DNA of 24,395 nucleotides from Rhizophagus sp. LPA8_4_AMF (Eukaryota; Glomeromycota; Glomeromycetes; Glomerales; Glomeraceae), in contig JADRCO010000935.1 in the NCBI GenBank assembly GCA_021464525.1, forward strand, positions 1-24,395. Reading direction: 5' to 3'. Within the stretch, counting starts at the first letter, position 1. Each line of letters opens with the position of its first letter. This document shows positions 1-9,180 of this stretch, one piece after another. Under the pieces are notes generated by a model. The model was not told where the DNA came from. It saw only the letters and a list, made by a program, of their open reading frames with translations, and did no database searches. A program made the position numbers and the translations under genes.

Positions 1-104
1 TTTTTTTAATTAAAAAAACCTTTTTTTTTTTTTTTTTTTTAAAAAAAATTTTTTTTTTTTATTGAAGGAATTTTTTTTTTTTTTTTTTTTTTTTTAAGAA
101 ATGT
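1..104. repeat. Homopolymer T/A low-complexity tract
   Basis: Long runs of T, broken by short A runs and one ATTGAAGGAA island, fill the first 100 bases. Such tracts are common in this AT-rich DNA and also cause assembly uncertainty. No coding or transposon signal is visible in it. Confidence 0.85.
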
Positions 105-559
105 GTAGTTTATAAAAAAAAAATTGCATACTGTTATAACTTTAATACTCTCGAAAGAGTTATACAAATTATGAACCCATTTTTGGTTACATGTATATTT
201 TTTGATGGAATTTTTTTGTCATCAAAAATTATAATACGTCAGTGTCAGATATACAAAAAATTAAGTATGAAATGTCAAAATAACGCAAATAAATTTATTT
301 ATTAATGTTAAAATTTGAGTTATTTTAGTAATTGTATTCTTTACAACGTTAACATTTTATAATACGTGACTAATCTTAACTCTGACCTGATCTTTTTATG
401 TATATTTCGGGTCCACAGATACCCTTACTTTTAATGGTTGATGCTAGGGGATTGTTCATATGGTGTGCGTTCATATTTGGCATATATATAGGGGGCGAGG
501 ATGTCGTTCAAAATGCATAAAGTTATAATTACATGGCAAATTCTTTCTTCAGATGAGTA
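105..559. other. Non-coding AT-rich stretch, nothing recognised
   Basis: No reading frame with gene-like composition is present on either strand. A short foldback (TTTTTGATG paired with CATCAAAAA near 198-229) is the only structure seen. It lies downstream of BTB copy A and its flank repeat. Confidence 0.5.
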
Positions 560-1184
560 AAAAATAGACTCGTAATTATACTTTTATAAAGTTATATACA
601 GAAAATTTGGGCTCAACTCGAAATAAAAACAATATGAAATTTTTTTGTAATTTTATCATTAAATAGCGCAATAATTAAACTTACATCAGAAAATTAATAA
701 CCAAATGATGACATGAAAGTTTATTTAACACGTTTAAATTACTCAAATATTTTTTACAAAATTATGTCTTTCGAGTTCCCAAAAATCATTTGTAATTCAA
801 AAATTCAGTTTAATAAATCTTTTTTGGATGATTCCTCAAACACTGTTTTTTTACACTTATTTTTAGTGACAGTTTTTTATGGTAAATATAAAAAATTAAA
901 GAACTAATGGATAAATTACAATTTTCAAACAATTATTTCTATTTCAACTGACCAACTCTCACTTATATTACAACCGACTTACTTTATATTAAAAAAGTTT
1001 CTATCCTTTTACAAAATTACTTATTTTTATTAAAAAAAAGGAATAAATATATTGAATCAATCAATTAGACATATTTTCCTTTATATCAAAATTTTAATAA
1101 TCCTAATATTATTAATAAATATATTTTTCCCCTTCCAAATAGAAATAATAGATTAAAAACTTGATTAATATAATCAGTTACTTA
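560..1184. repeat. Downstream flank of BTB copy A (array flank repeat)
   Basis: This non-coding segment resembles the segments just downstream of copies B, C and D. Shared landmarks in order are GGGCTCAACT, a GATGACATG segment followed by TTTAACACG, and an AATCCTAAT then TTATTAATA segment followed by an AAAAAC.TGAT.AATAT block just before the stop codon. Copy A lacks much of the middle (the CTTCCGGTAATTTATCCGC part) that B, C and D keep, so it is the most diverged flank. It is part of the duplicated unit, not an independent gene. Confidence 0.65.
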
Positions 1185-2706
1185 TTAATCAATTATTTGA
1201 AAAACTTCACATTCTTCTAAATCAAATTTATTTTCAGTATTTCTAATTGGTTTCTCATAAGAATTTTTGCGACTACGACAATAATCCTCATTTGTATAAT
1301 AACTTGATATCAATATAGATAGGTCTCCATTACCAAATGATGGGCCGCGATCATTTTTGTTATTAGTGGCGTGATTTTTATTCATTACACGACTTAAAAT
1401 GTGGTCTTCAATTCTATCATTATTGAAAGAAAATATATAACTATCTTTAGTAATACCCCAACCATAAGTTCCCCATTCAATTGGATTATATCCTCCAAGT
1501 ATTTCATTGCTGTCTTTAACTTTAAAAAGTGCTACTGTGCGAGATTTGTTGTCACAAATTTCGTGAAATTTTTCTCGTGTAAATCCATCACGGGATCCAC
1601 GAAATAATAATTTAAATTCATAAGAAGATGTTAACTCGTCAGTGATTTCTAATCTATCAATCCATTTTGAGATCAATTCAGCATGTTGAGATGTAATAAT
1701 TTTTGAATCAATAGTTCCTAAGTTAACTTCCAAGGCTTTGACTTATCACTTGGCTTGATATTAGGATCCGAAAGACTTAGAAATGTTTTTAATAAATTTA
1801 TAAATAACTCTCCAGGTAAAATTTCTCTATAAGGAAATACCTCATCTAAAAGTTCTTTAGATGTTAAATTATCGAATTTAATGAATGGAATAAATGGTTG
1901 TAAGGTGCTCTTTAAAGCGTTAAAATCGTCTTTTGAAAAGTTTGTGACATTAGAAGGAAGTTCTGGATGTTGTGCAATTCCCCATTTAAGAACGTGTTCC
2001 CAAATCTGAATTTCACTCATTTGAAGTTTATCATTTTGGATTATTGATATTAAAAGTTTTTCTGGAATTGAGGAGAAATTTAATGAGTTAAATATCTTAA
2101 TTGGCTCTTTTGTCATTAAGTCGGTACAATATTTTTGAAGTTCGGAGAAAGAATCATTTTCAAAGCTTGTTTGATATATCAAGTTAAAATTTTGTTCCAT
2201 CCAGTTCATTTTGTTTTTGATTAAAAAAGTTTGTAAATAAGGAATTAATTCCTGAAGACTAAGCTCATTAGCGGCAATTAAGATTTGAATTATATCTGAA
2301 TTATCATATTCATCTAAGGAAAGGTTTCCACTATAAATATACCTAAAAAAAAAAATTATTATTTATAGAAAAAAAAAAAATATTTAAAAGATTATTTATT
2401 TAATTATTATTAAAAAAAGCATCAACAATTTATCATTATAAATTTTTTTTTTTCTTACCTTAAAATTATTTGAAAAATTTCAGGCGAAATATTTGGTAAT
2501 TTAATATGCTCCAAAGTTCCATCATTTTTCTTTTTATTAGTTGATAAAATTCTTCGCAAATAAGGAGAACGATAATGTAAAATAACCATATGAGCATGAA
2601 ATATTTTTATATAAGGATCATTACCAACTTCAATAGTAATATCATAATATTCTTCATCATTTAAAATCTCGAGTAAATTTTGTGATAATTTTGGTAATAA
2701 TTCCAT
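1185..2706 (-). pseudogene. BTB-BACK-TLDc protein, copy A, broken by a 10-bp deletion
   Basis: Exon 1 (2706-2459) begins at a true ATG and encodes the BTB core (YYDITIEVGNDPYIKIF then HRSPYL-like residues). The donor is AG|GTAAG and the intron runs 2458-2343 (116 nt), with the acceptor TTTTTTAG. Exon 2 continues in frame through the rest of BTB and BACK (WEHVLKW, FSKDDFNALK, PYREILP). Compared with copies B-D, ten bases (TATAACTAAG in copy B) are missing after the SKPC codons near 1735, so the frame closes at 1718-1720 and the predicted product is 290 aa, BTB plus BACK only. The TLDc domain (LLFRGSRDGF, EILGGYNPI, EVFQI) remains open from about 1733 to 1185 but is out of frame. BTB-BACK proteins usually act as Cullin-3 adaptors or dimer scaffolds; TLDc domains are linked to oxidation resistance and V-ATPase regulation. 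Whether the truncated protein is made is unknown. Family assignment is firm; the pseudogene status rests on the sequence being correct. Confidence 0.88.
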
Positions 2707-2812
2707 TATTTTTTTTTTTTTTTAAATTTAATAAAAAAGAAATGAAAATGAATCCTAATTCGTGGATGATTCAACCTTATATAACTATTGTATTTCGTAC
2801 ATCGTTACACAT

Positions 2813-2829
2813 GCACGTGACTAAATTTT
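2813..2829 (-). promoter_or_regulatory. Conserved CACGTG box upstream of BTB copy A
   Basis: GCACGTGACTAAATTTT lies about 108 bp upstream of the copy A ATG. The same box with the same right-hand context (AAATTT) sits upstream of copies B, C and D. CACGTG is the core bound by basic helix-loop-helix factors (Cbf1/Pho4 class in fungi). A regulatory role is inferred from position and conservation; common descent of the duplicated promoters could also explain it. Confidence 0.5.
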
Positions 2830-2864
2830 GCATATACGACAATCATTTTTTTTTTTTTACCAAG

Positions 2865-3020
2865 TATTAAGGGAACTTAAAATGAATTAAGCTATAATGA
2901 TAATTTGGATCATTTATCTGACGACGAATTTTTTTTTCGGGTTAGTAAAAAATTAAAAAAAGTCTTCATGGTTATTATTTTATATGTTGCATGCTAAAAA
3001 CTTGGGCTCAACTTGATATT
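2865..3020. repeat. Upstream flank of BTB copy A (array flank repeat)
   Basis: The block with landmarks GGGAACTTAAAATGAATTAAG, GATAATTTGGATCATTTATC, TCTGACGACGAATTTTT and GGGCTCAACTT recurs upstream of copy C (8830-8935) and at 20400-20590. It marks the join between neighbouring duplicated units. Homology ends just after GGGCTCAACTTG at about 3015, where the inverted-repeat element begins. Confidence 0.65.
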
Positions 3021-3030
3021 TTTTAATTTA

Positions 3031-4133
3031 TGATGCCGACTTAACTGAAATAAAAATGCTAAAATTATTTTAACACTTATTATTTTAATTTTAGTTAGTT
3101 GTTACAATTGTTAAAAGCTTATTAAGAAAGTTTAAATGACCTATATTTAACTAAACTTCTGTATATACAATCTCATTTGTTTCATTTAAATTGTAATCAA
3201 AGGAAATCTCAATAAATTTTTAGATCTACTAATTAATAATCTTTGGACCATGTTATTAATATATTTGCGAAAATTAAAAATTGAATAATTATATAGATGA
3301 GAAATTAAATAAATATTTAATTTTCGTTACTAATTGTTACTGACTTAACAAAGTCTTTTGAAAAACTTGTTGTCACCTGGTCACCAACGTTGAGGTGCAG
3401 CAACATTGATCAGGGAGGGAAAGGGAAGGAAAAGTGGGAGAGAGGAAAGAGAAGAACGAGGTAATAAGGGAAAGAGAAAGGGAAGAGGGAATATAGGAAA
3501 GAGAAAGGGAAAGAGGAAAGGAAGGGGAAAGGGAAGAAAATGGGAGAGGGAAAAGAGGAAAGAGTGAGGAAATAAGGGAAAGGAGAAATTAAGGGGGAAG
3601 GGAAGGGAAGGGAAAGAGGAAAGCTAGAGAGAAAAGAGAAAAGAGCGAGGGAATAAAGGAAAGGAAAGGAAATGTGAAAAGAGCGAGGGAGTAAGGGAAA
3701 GAGAAAGGAAAGGGGAAAGGGAAAGGGAAAGAGGGAAAACGAGAGAAGAGCGAGGGAATACACAATCATACAACCTACATACTTAAAAGATGACGTGAAA
3801 AGGGAACAAAAGAGAAGACCTAATAAGGAGAAGACCAAAGAAAAGAAAAGACTTATCGAGTGAAGATATTCTTAGTTTATTAGTTTCATCTGATAAGTAC
3901 TTATCGAAGAATTATACAACCATGTTCAAGATTATTTAATCGAAAAATGACCTAAAGAAAAGAGAAGTCAGAGAGAAAGCAGACCTAAAAACTAAAGTAT
4001 CGGGGACATATTTATAATATTTATGTTATATAATAACAGATAATAATATTTAACTGAGTAATTTTAATTTTATAGTTTAAAAATATAAAAAATATAACAA
4101 GTTAGTTAAAACTAATCAGTTAAGTCGGAATCA
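3031..4133. mobile_element. Candidate non-autonomous DNA element with 18-bp imperfect terminal inverted repeats
   Basis: The left end TGATGCCGACTTAACTGA (3031-3048) matches the reverse complement of the right end (4116-4133) at 17 of 18 bases. The segment lies exactly where the array flank homology breaks: GGGCTCAACTTG is on the left, and the AATAAAATTTTTATCAAATG downstream flank resumes on the right near 4153. It is absent from the equivalent join at 20590. No transposase frame is present; most of the interior is AT-rich sequence plus the polypurine tract. No exact target-site duplication touches the ends, although a TTTTTAATT string is near both sides. The superfamily is unknown. Confidence 0.5.
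3412..3760. repeat. Polypurine (GGGAAA-rich) degenerate minisatellite
   Basis: The plus strand is almost all purine for about 350 bases, with GGGAAAGAGAAAGGG-like strings. A longer motif close to GAGCGAGGGAATAAGGGAAA recurs imperfectly at about 3452, 3563, 3643, 3680 and 3737. The complementary strand gives an open frame rich in Ser, Phe, Pro and Leu, which is a composition artefact rather than a gene. Long mirror-like purine tracts can form triplex DNA. Confidence 0.85.
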
Positions 4134-4139
4134 CTATTT

Positions 4140-4806
4140 TTAATTCAACAAAAAACAAAATGAATAAAATTTTTATCAAATGTATCGAGTAGCGCAGTAA
4201 TACAAAAAAAAAGCAGAAAATTAATGACATGGCAGTTCCTTTAACATATTTAAAAATTACAAAATATTCTTTATGAAAATTGTTTTTTGGGTTGTCAAAC
4301 ATTAATCATTTGTGATTAAAAAAATTCACTTTATAAAATCCTGGACGACACTGCTTTTTTACCCGGTACAATATTTTTAATGAAAATATAAAATTAAAGA
4401 ATCGATAAATAAATTATCATTTTATCGGATAATTATTTTTATATTAATCCTCACTTCCGGTAATTTATCCGCCCATTAACAATTCTTTCTTTTTTTTGAT
4501 AAACTCGATAGTATAAGCAGATTTTGTTCGCTTGGGAAATTCAATCGGTTCATATGGCGACCGTTTATACAAAGACGTTCTAATTTATTGTTTTGTGTAT
4601 CTTTACACATTTTTTTTGCTCTAGATTAATGAACACTATCTTTTTTACAAAATTTTATTGAGAACAAAAGCATAGAATCTATCAATTAGAATAGAGTTTC
4701 ATTTTTATGTATCATAAATTTTAATAAACCTAATTTTATTAATAATTATATTTTTCCCTTCACATTAGAAATAATAAATTAAAAACCTGATCAATATAAT
4801 CAATTA
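4140..4806. repeat. Downstream flank of BTB copy B (array flank repeat)
   Basis: Non-coding sequence similar to the segments after copies C and D. Landmarks are ATCAAATG..AGTAGCGCAGTAAT, ATGACATGGCAGTTC, TTCACTTTATAAAATC, TTTTTACCCGGTACAATATT, CACTTCCGGTAATTTATCC, and GATAGTATAAGCAGATT. No conserved reading frame runs through it. It probably contains the 3' untranslated region and terminator of the copy. Confidence 0.7.
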
Positions 4807-6338
4807 CTATTGATCAATTATTTGAAAAACTTCACATTCTTCTACATCAAATTCATTTTCGGCTTTTCTAATTGGTTTTTCATAAGAATCTTTTTTACTA
4901 CAACAATAATCATAATATCTAAACCCTAAAGAATGTCTTAATTTACACGATTTCCATATAGTAAGGTCATCATCACCACATGATGGACCGTATTTACTTC
5001 CATTATGTATGGCAAAATCTTCATTTATTACACGACTTAAGATGTAATCTTCAAGTTTATCATTATTAAAGAAAATATAAAACTATCTTTAGTAAAGTAC
5101 CAAAACCATTAGATTCCCATTTAATTGGGTTATAACCTCCAAGAATTTCATTGCTGTCTTTCACTTTAACAAGTGTTACTGTGCGAGGTTTGTTGTCACA
5201 AATTTCGTGAAATTTATTACGTGAAAATCCATCACGAGATCCGCGAAACAATAATTTAAATTCATATGAAGAAGTTAGCTCGTCAGTAATTTCTAATCTA
5301 TCAATCCATTTTGAGATTAATTTGGCATGCTGAGATATAATAATTTTTGAATCAATCGCTTTTAGATTAACTTCCTTAGTTATACAAGGTTTTGAATTAC
5401 CAGTTGGCTTGATATTAGGATCCAACAGACTTAGAAATGTTTTTAATAAATTTATAAATAATTCTTCAGGTAAAATTTCTCTATAAGGAAATACTTTATC
5501 TAAAAATTCTTTAGAGGTTAAGTTGTAGAATTTAATAAATGGAATTAATTATTGTAAAGAACCCTTTAAAGCGTTAAAATCATCTTTTGAATAATTTGTA
5601 ATATCAGAAAGAAGTTCTGGATTTTGTGCATGTCCCCATTTAAGAACATGTTCCCAAACTTGAATCTCACTCATTTGAAGATTGTCATTTTGAATTATTG
5701 TGATCAAAAGTTTTTCTGGAATTGAGGAAAAATTCAATGAGTTAAATATCTTAACTGGTTCTTTCGTCATTAAATCAGTACAATATTTTTGAAGTTCGGA
5801 GAAAGAATCATTTTCGAAGCTTGTTTGATATACCAAATTAAAATTTTGTTCCATCCAGTTTGCTTTATTTTCAATTAAAAGGATTGTAAATAGGGAATTA
5901 ATTCTTGAAGACTAAGCTCATTAGCGGCAATTAGGATTTGAATTATATCTGAATTATCATATTCATTTAAAGAAAGGCTTCCACCATAAATATATCTAAA
6001 CATAAAATTTTATAAATAAAACATATATTTAATTAATTAATTATTTAAAAAGCCTTAATTATTTATCGTTTCTTTTACCTTAAGATTATTTGAAAAATTT
6101 CAGGAGAAATATTTGGTAATTTAATATGTGTCAAGATATCATCATTTTTCTTTTTATTATTAGTTGATAAAATTCTTCGCAAGTAAGGAGAACGATAATG
6201 TAAAATAACCATATGAGCACGAAATATTTTTATATAAGGATCATTACCAACTTCAACAGTAACGTCATAATATTCTTCATCATTTAAAATTTCGAGTAAA
6301 TTTTGTGATAATTTCGGTAATAATTTATTATTAGTCAT
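4807..6338 (-). pseudogene. BTB-BACK-TLDc protein, copy B, multiply broken
   Basis: Exon 1 (6338-6079) starts at an ATG and keeps an open BTB frame, with one extra Asn in the NNKKK stretch. The intron is 6078-5996 (83 nt, AG|GTAAAAG to TTTAG). Exon 2 has four lesions when compared with intact copy D. A missing T in a T run puts a TAA at 5877-5875, giving a predicted 126-aa BTB-only product. A CAA-to-TAA stop lies at 5551-5549 in BACK. Single-base losses near 5102-5105 and near 5070 break the TLDc domain. Reading across these, the remaining sequence still matches BACK (WEHVLKWGHAQNPEL) and TLDc (LLFRGSRDGFS, EILGGYNPIKW, EVFQIIDQ) and ends at a TAG at 4809-4807. The first lesion is shared with copy C. 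It is the most decayed member of the array. Confidence 0.9.
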
Positions 6339-6412
6339 TGATTTTTTTTTTTAATAAAAGAAATGGAGATTGTTATATGATTATTGTTTTTCGTACAACG
6401 TTACATTTTTAT

Positions 6413-6429
6413 GCACGTGACTAAATTTG
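6413..6429 (-). promoter_or_regulatory. Conserved CACGTG box upstream of BTB copy B
   Basis: GCACGTGACTAAATTTG lies about 76 bp upstream of the ATG, preceded on the plus strand by TTCGTACAACGTTAC as in copies A and C. Position and context match the other copies; function is inferred. Confidence 0.5.
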
Positions 6430-7125
6430 AAAATCATGTTTTTTTAACTAAGCATTACGGGAAATTAAGCTATTATTGATGATTTGGCCCAATCTGACGA
6501 CGTAAAAGAACCGATAAATTAATAGGTTATCAAATGGCGCAGTAATTTCAAAAAAATAAAAACCCAAAGATGACACGGCAGTTCACTTAACACGTTAAAA
6601 TTAACCAAATATTTTTATAAAACTATTTTATAATGTAATCGTTTGTGATTAAAATTCACTTCATAAAATCTTGAACGATTTCTTTGACACTGATTTTTTT
6701 ACCCGGTACAATATTTTTAATGCTAAAATACAAAAATTAAAGGATTGATAAATAAATTATCATTTAGCGGACCATTCTTTCTATTTTAATTATTTTAATC
6801 CTTACTTTCGGTAATTTATGCGTCCATTAACAATTCTCCCTTTTTTTGATAAATTCGATAGTATAAGCAGATTTTACTCGCTTGAGTACAAAGATATTTT
6901 TATTATTTATTATTTTGCGTGATCTTTTTTGCTTTAGATTAATGAACTATACATATATTTTTTTACAAAACTATTATTTTTATTGAGAAAAAAAGCATTG
7001 AATCCATCAATTAAAGTGTAGTTTCGTTTATACATAGCATAAATTATAATAATCCTAATTTATTAATAATTTTATATTTTCCCTTTGAAATAGAAGTAAC
7101 AAATTAAAAACCTGATCAATATAAT
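6430..7125. repeat. Joined upstream flank of copy B and downstream flank of copy C
   Basis: The left part (to about 6510) carries the upstream landmarks AAGCATTACGGGAAATTAAG and CCAATCTGACGACG. The right part carries the downstream landmarks ATGACACGGCAGTTC, TTCACTTCATAAAATC, ACCCGGTACAATATT, CTTTCGGTAATTTATGC and GATAGTATAAGCAGATT. The direct join of the two flanks shows that B and C are head-to-tail duplicates with a unit of roughly 2.3-2.4 kb. No gene is seen here. Confidence 0.7.
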
Positions 7126-8667
7126 TTACTTTTGATCAATTATTTGAAAAACTTCAGATTCCTCTACTTCAAATTTATTTTCAGTATTTCTAATTGGTTT
7201 TTCATAAGAAACTTTTTTACTCCAACAATAATCATAATAAATTTCAAGCCCTACTAGAGATTCTAATTTACATGCTTTCAATATAGTAAGGTCGCCATCA
7301 CCAAATGTTGGACCGCAATTACCTCCATTATATATGGCTTTACTTTTATTCATTACACGACTTAATATGTAATCTTCTATTCTATCATTATTAAAGGAAA
7401 ATATAAAACTATCTCTAGTAATGCTCCACTTATTAGCAGACTTCCATTCAATTGGATTATATCCTCCAAGAATTTCATTGCTGTATTTCACTTTAACGAG
7501 TGTTACCGTACGAGATTTCTTGTCACAAATTTGGTGAAATTTTTCTTGTGTAAATCCATCACGGGATCCGCGAAACAATAATTTGAATTCATATGGAGAA
7601 GTTAATTCATCAGTAACTTCTAACCTATTAATCCATTTTGAGATCAATTCGGCATGTTGAGATGTAATAATTTTTGAATCAATGACTTTTAAGTTAGCTT
7701 TCTTAGTTATACAAGGTTTTGAATTATCAGTTGGCTTGATATTAGGATCTAAAAGACTTAGAAATGTTTTTAATAAATTTATAAATAATTCTTCAGGTAA
7801 AATTTCTCTATAAGGAAATACTTTATCTAAAAATTCTTTCGAGGTTAAATTATAGAATTTAACAAATGGAATAAATTGTTGTAAAGTACTCTTTAAAGTG
7901 TTAAAATCATCCTTTGAATAATTTGTAATATCAGAAGGAAGTTCTGGGTTTTGTGTATGTCCCCATTTAAGAACATGTTCCCAAACTTGAATTTCACTCA
8001 TTTGAAGATTATCATTTTGAATTATTGTGATCAAAAGTTTTTCTGGAATTGAGGAAAAATTCAATGAGTTAAATATCTTAACTGGTTCTTTCGTCATTAA
8101 ATCAGTACAATATTTTTGAAGTTCGGAGAAAGAATCATTTTCGAAGCTTGTTTGATATACCAAATTAAAATTTTGTTCCATCCAGTTTGCTTTATTTTCA
8201 ATTAAAAGGATTGTAAATAGGGAATTAATTCTTGAAGACTAAGCTCATTAGCGGCAATTAGGATTTGTATTATATCTGAATTATCATATTCATTTAAAGA
8301 AAGGTTTCCACCATAAATATATCTAAAAAAAAATAATTATAAAAAAAAAATTAAATAATTGACGCTTTTTTAATAATAATTTTTTATCATTATAAATTCG
8401 GTTCTTTCACCTTAAAATTATTTGAAAAATTTCAGGCGAAATGTTTGGTAATTTAATATGTACCAAAGTTCCATCATTTTTCTTTTTATTAGTTGACAAA
8501 ATTCTTCGCAAGTAAGGAGAACGATAATGTAATAAAACCATATGAGCACGAAATATTTTTATATAAGGATCATTACCAACTTCAATAGTAATATCATAAT
8601 ATTCTTCATCATATAAAATCTCAAGTAAATTTTGTGATAATTTTGGTAATAATTTATTATCGGCCAT
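7126..8667 (-). pseudogene. BTB-BACK-TLDc protein, copy C, split by one frameshift
   Basis: Exon 1 (8667-8411) begins with ATG and encodes 86 residues of BTB. The intron is 8410-8323 (88 nt, AG|GTGAAAG to TTTTAG). Exon 2 reads in frame to LIPYLQSF and then meets TAA at 8204-8202, because a T run has four T where intact copy D has five. The predicted product is a 125-aa BTB-only protein. Beyond this point the frame is open for 351 codons from an ATG at 8181 to 7126, covering BACK (WEHVLKW, YREILPEELF) and a complete TLDc domain (LLFRGSRDGFTQEKFH, EILGGYNPIEW, GPTFGDGDL, EVFQIIDQ). One lesion therefore separates two otherwise healthy frames. It could be a young pseudogene, a pair of separate products, a slippage site, or an assembly error in a homopolymer. 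Confidence 0.88.
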
Positions 8668-8786
8668 TATTATTTTTTTTTTTTTATAAATTTAATAAAA
8701 GAAATGAATATTGTGAAAATGAATCCTAATTCGTGGATTTCTTAACTTTATATGACTATTGTATTTCGTACAACGTTACCATTTAT

Positions 8787-8803
8787 GCACGTGAATAAAT
8801 TTT
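8787..8803 (-). promoter_or_regulatory. Conserved CACGTG box upstream of BTB copy C
   Basis: GCACGTGAATAAATTTT lies about 121 bp upstream of the ATG, after TTCGTACAACGTTAC, in the same layout as copies A and B. One base differs from the A box (ACT to AAT). Function is inferred. Confidence 0.45.
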
Positions 8804-8829
8804 GAAAATCATGGTTTTTTTACAAAGTA

Positions 8830-9180
8830 TTATGGGAACTCAAAATGAATTAAGCTACATTGATGATTTGGACCAATCTGACGACAAACTTTTTCTCCGG
8901 ATTAGTAAAGAAACCGAAAAAAATATTTCATGATTATTATTTTATAGTTTATCAAATGATGCAATAATTACAAAATAATAAAAACCCAAAGATGATACGG
9001 CAGTTCATTTAACACGTTTAAAATTACCCAAATATTTTTTAAAAAATTATTTTATAATGACTTTTTGAGTTATCAAACATTAATCGGTTGTGATTAAAAA
9101 TTCACTTTATAAAATTTTGAACATTTCTTTGACACTGTTTTTTTTTATCCGGTAGGATATTTTTAATGATAAATATTGTA
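8830..9180. repeat. Upstream flank of copy C joined to a truncated orphan downstream flank
   Basis: Positions 8830-8935 carry the upstream landmarks GGGAACTCAAAATGAATTAAG and CCAATCTGACGACAAA. From about 8950 the downstream landmarks follow: GATGATACGGCAGTTC, TTAACACGTTTAAAATTAC, TTCACTTTATAAAAT and ATTTTTAATG. Homology fades near 9175 and no BTB gene follows. This is the tail of a further array unit whose gene has been lost or replaced. Confidence 0.65.

Noticed and set aside
713..907. 64-codon plus-strand frame
   Set aside because: It lies in the array downstream flank, and the corresponding flanks of the other copies do not keep it open.
1401..1607. Plus-strand frame opposite the TLDc domain (also 21453-21662)
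   Set aside because: Antisense shadow of the conserved TLDc coding sequence. It recurs only because the copies are homologous.
1185..1733. Separate TLDc-only gene in copy A
   Set aside because: The frame begins at TTG at the deletion point. It is the out-of-frame remainder of copy A, not a gene with its own start.
3410..3838. 142-codon minus-strand frame rich in Ser, Phe, Pro and Leu
   Set aside because: It is the complement of the polypurine minisatellite and begins at TTG. The composition explains the lack of stops.
4120..4302. 60-codon minus-strand frame
   Set aside because: It crosses the inverted-repeat end and the downstream flank of copy B, with no conservation of frame in other flanks.
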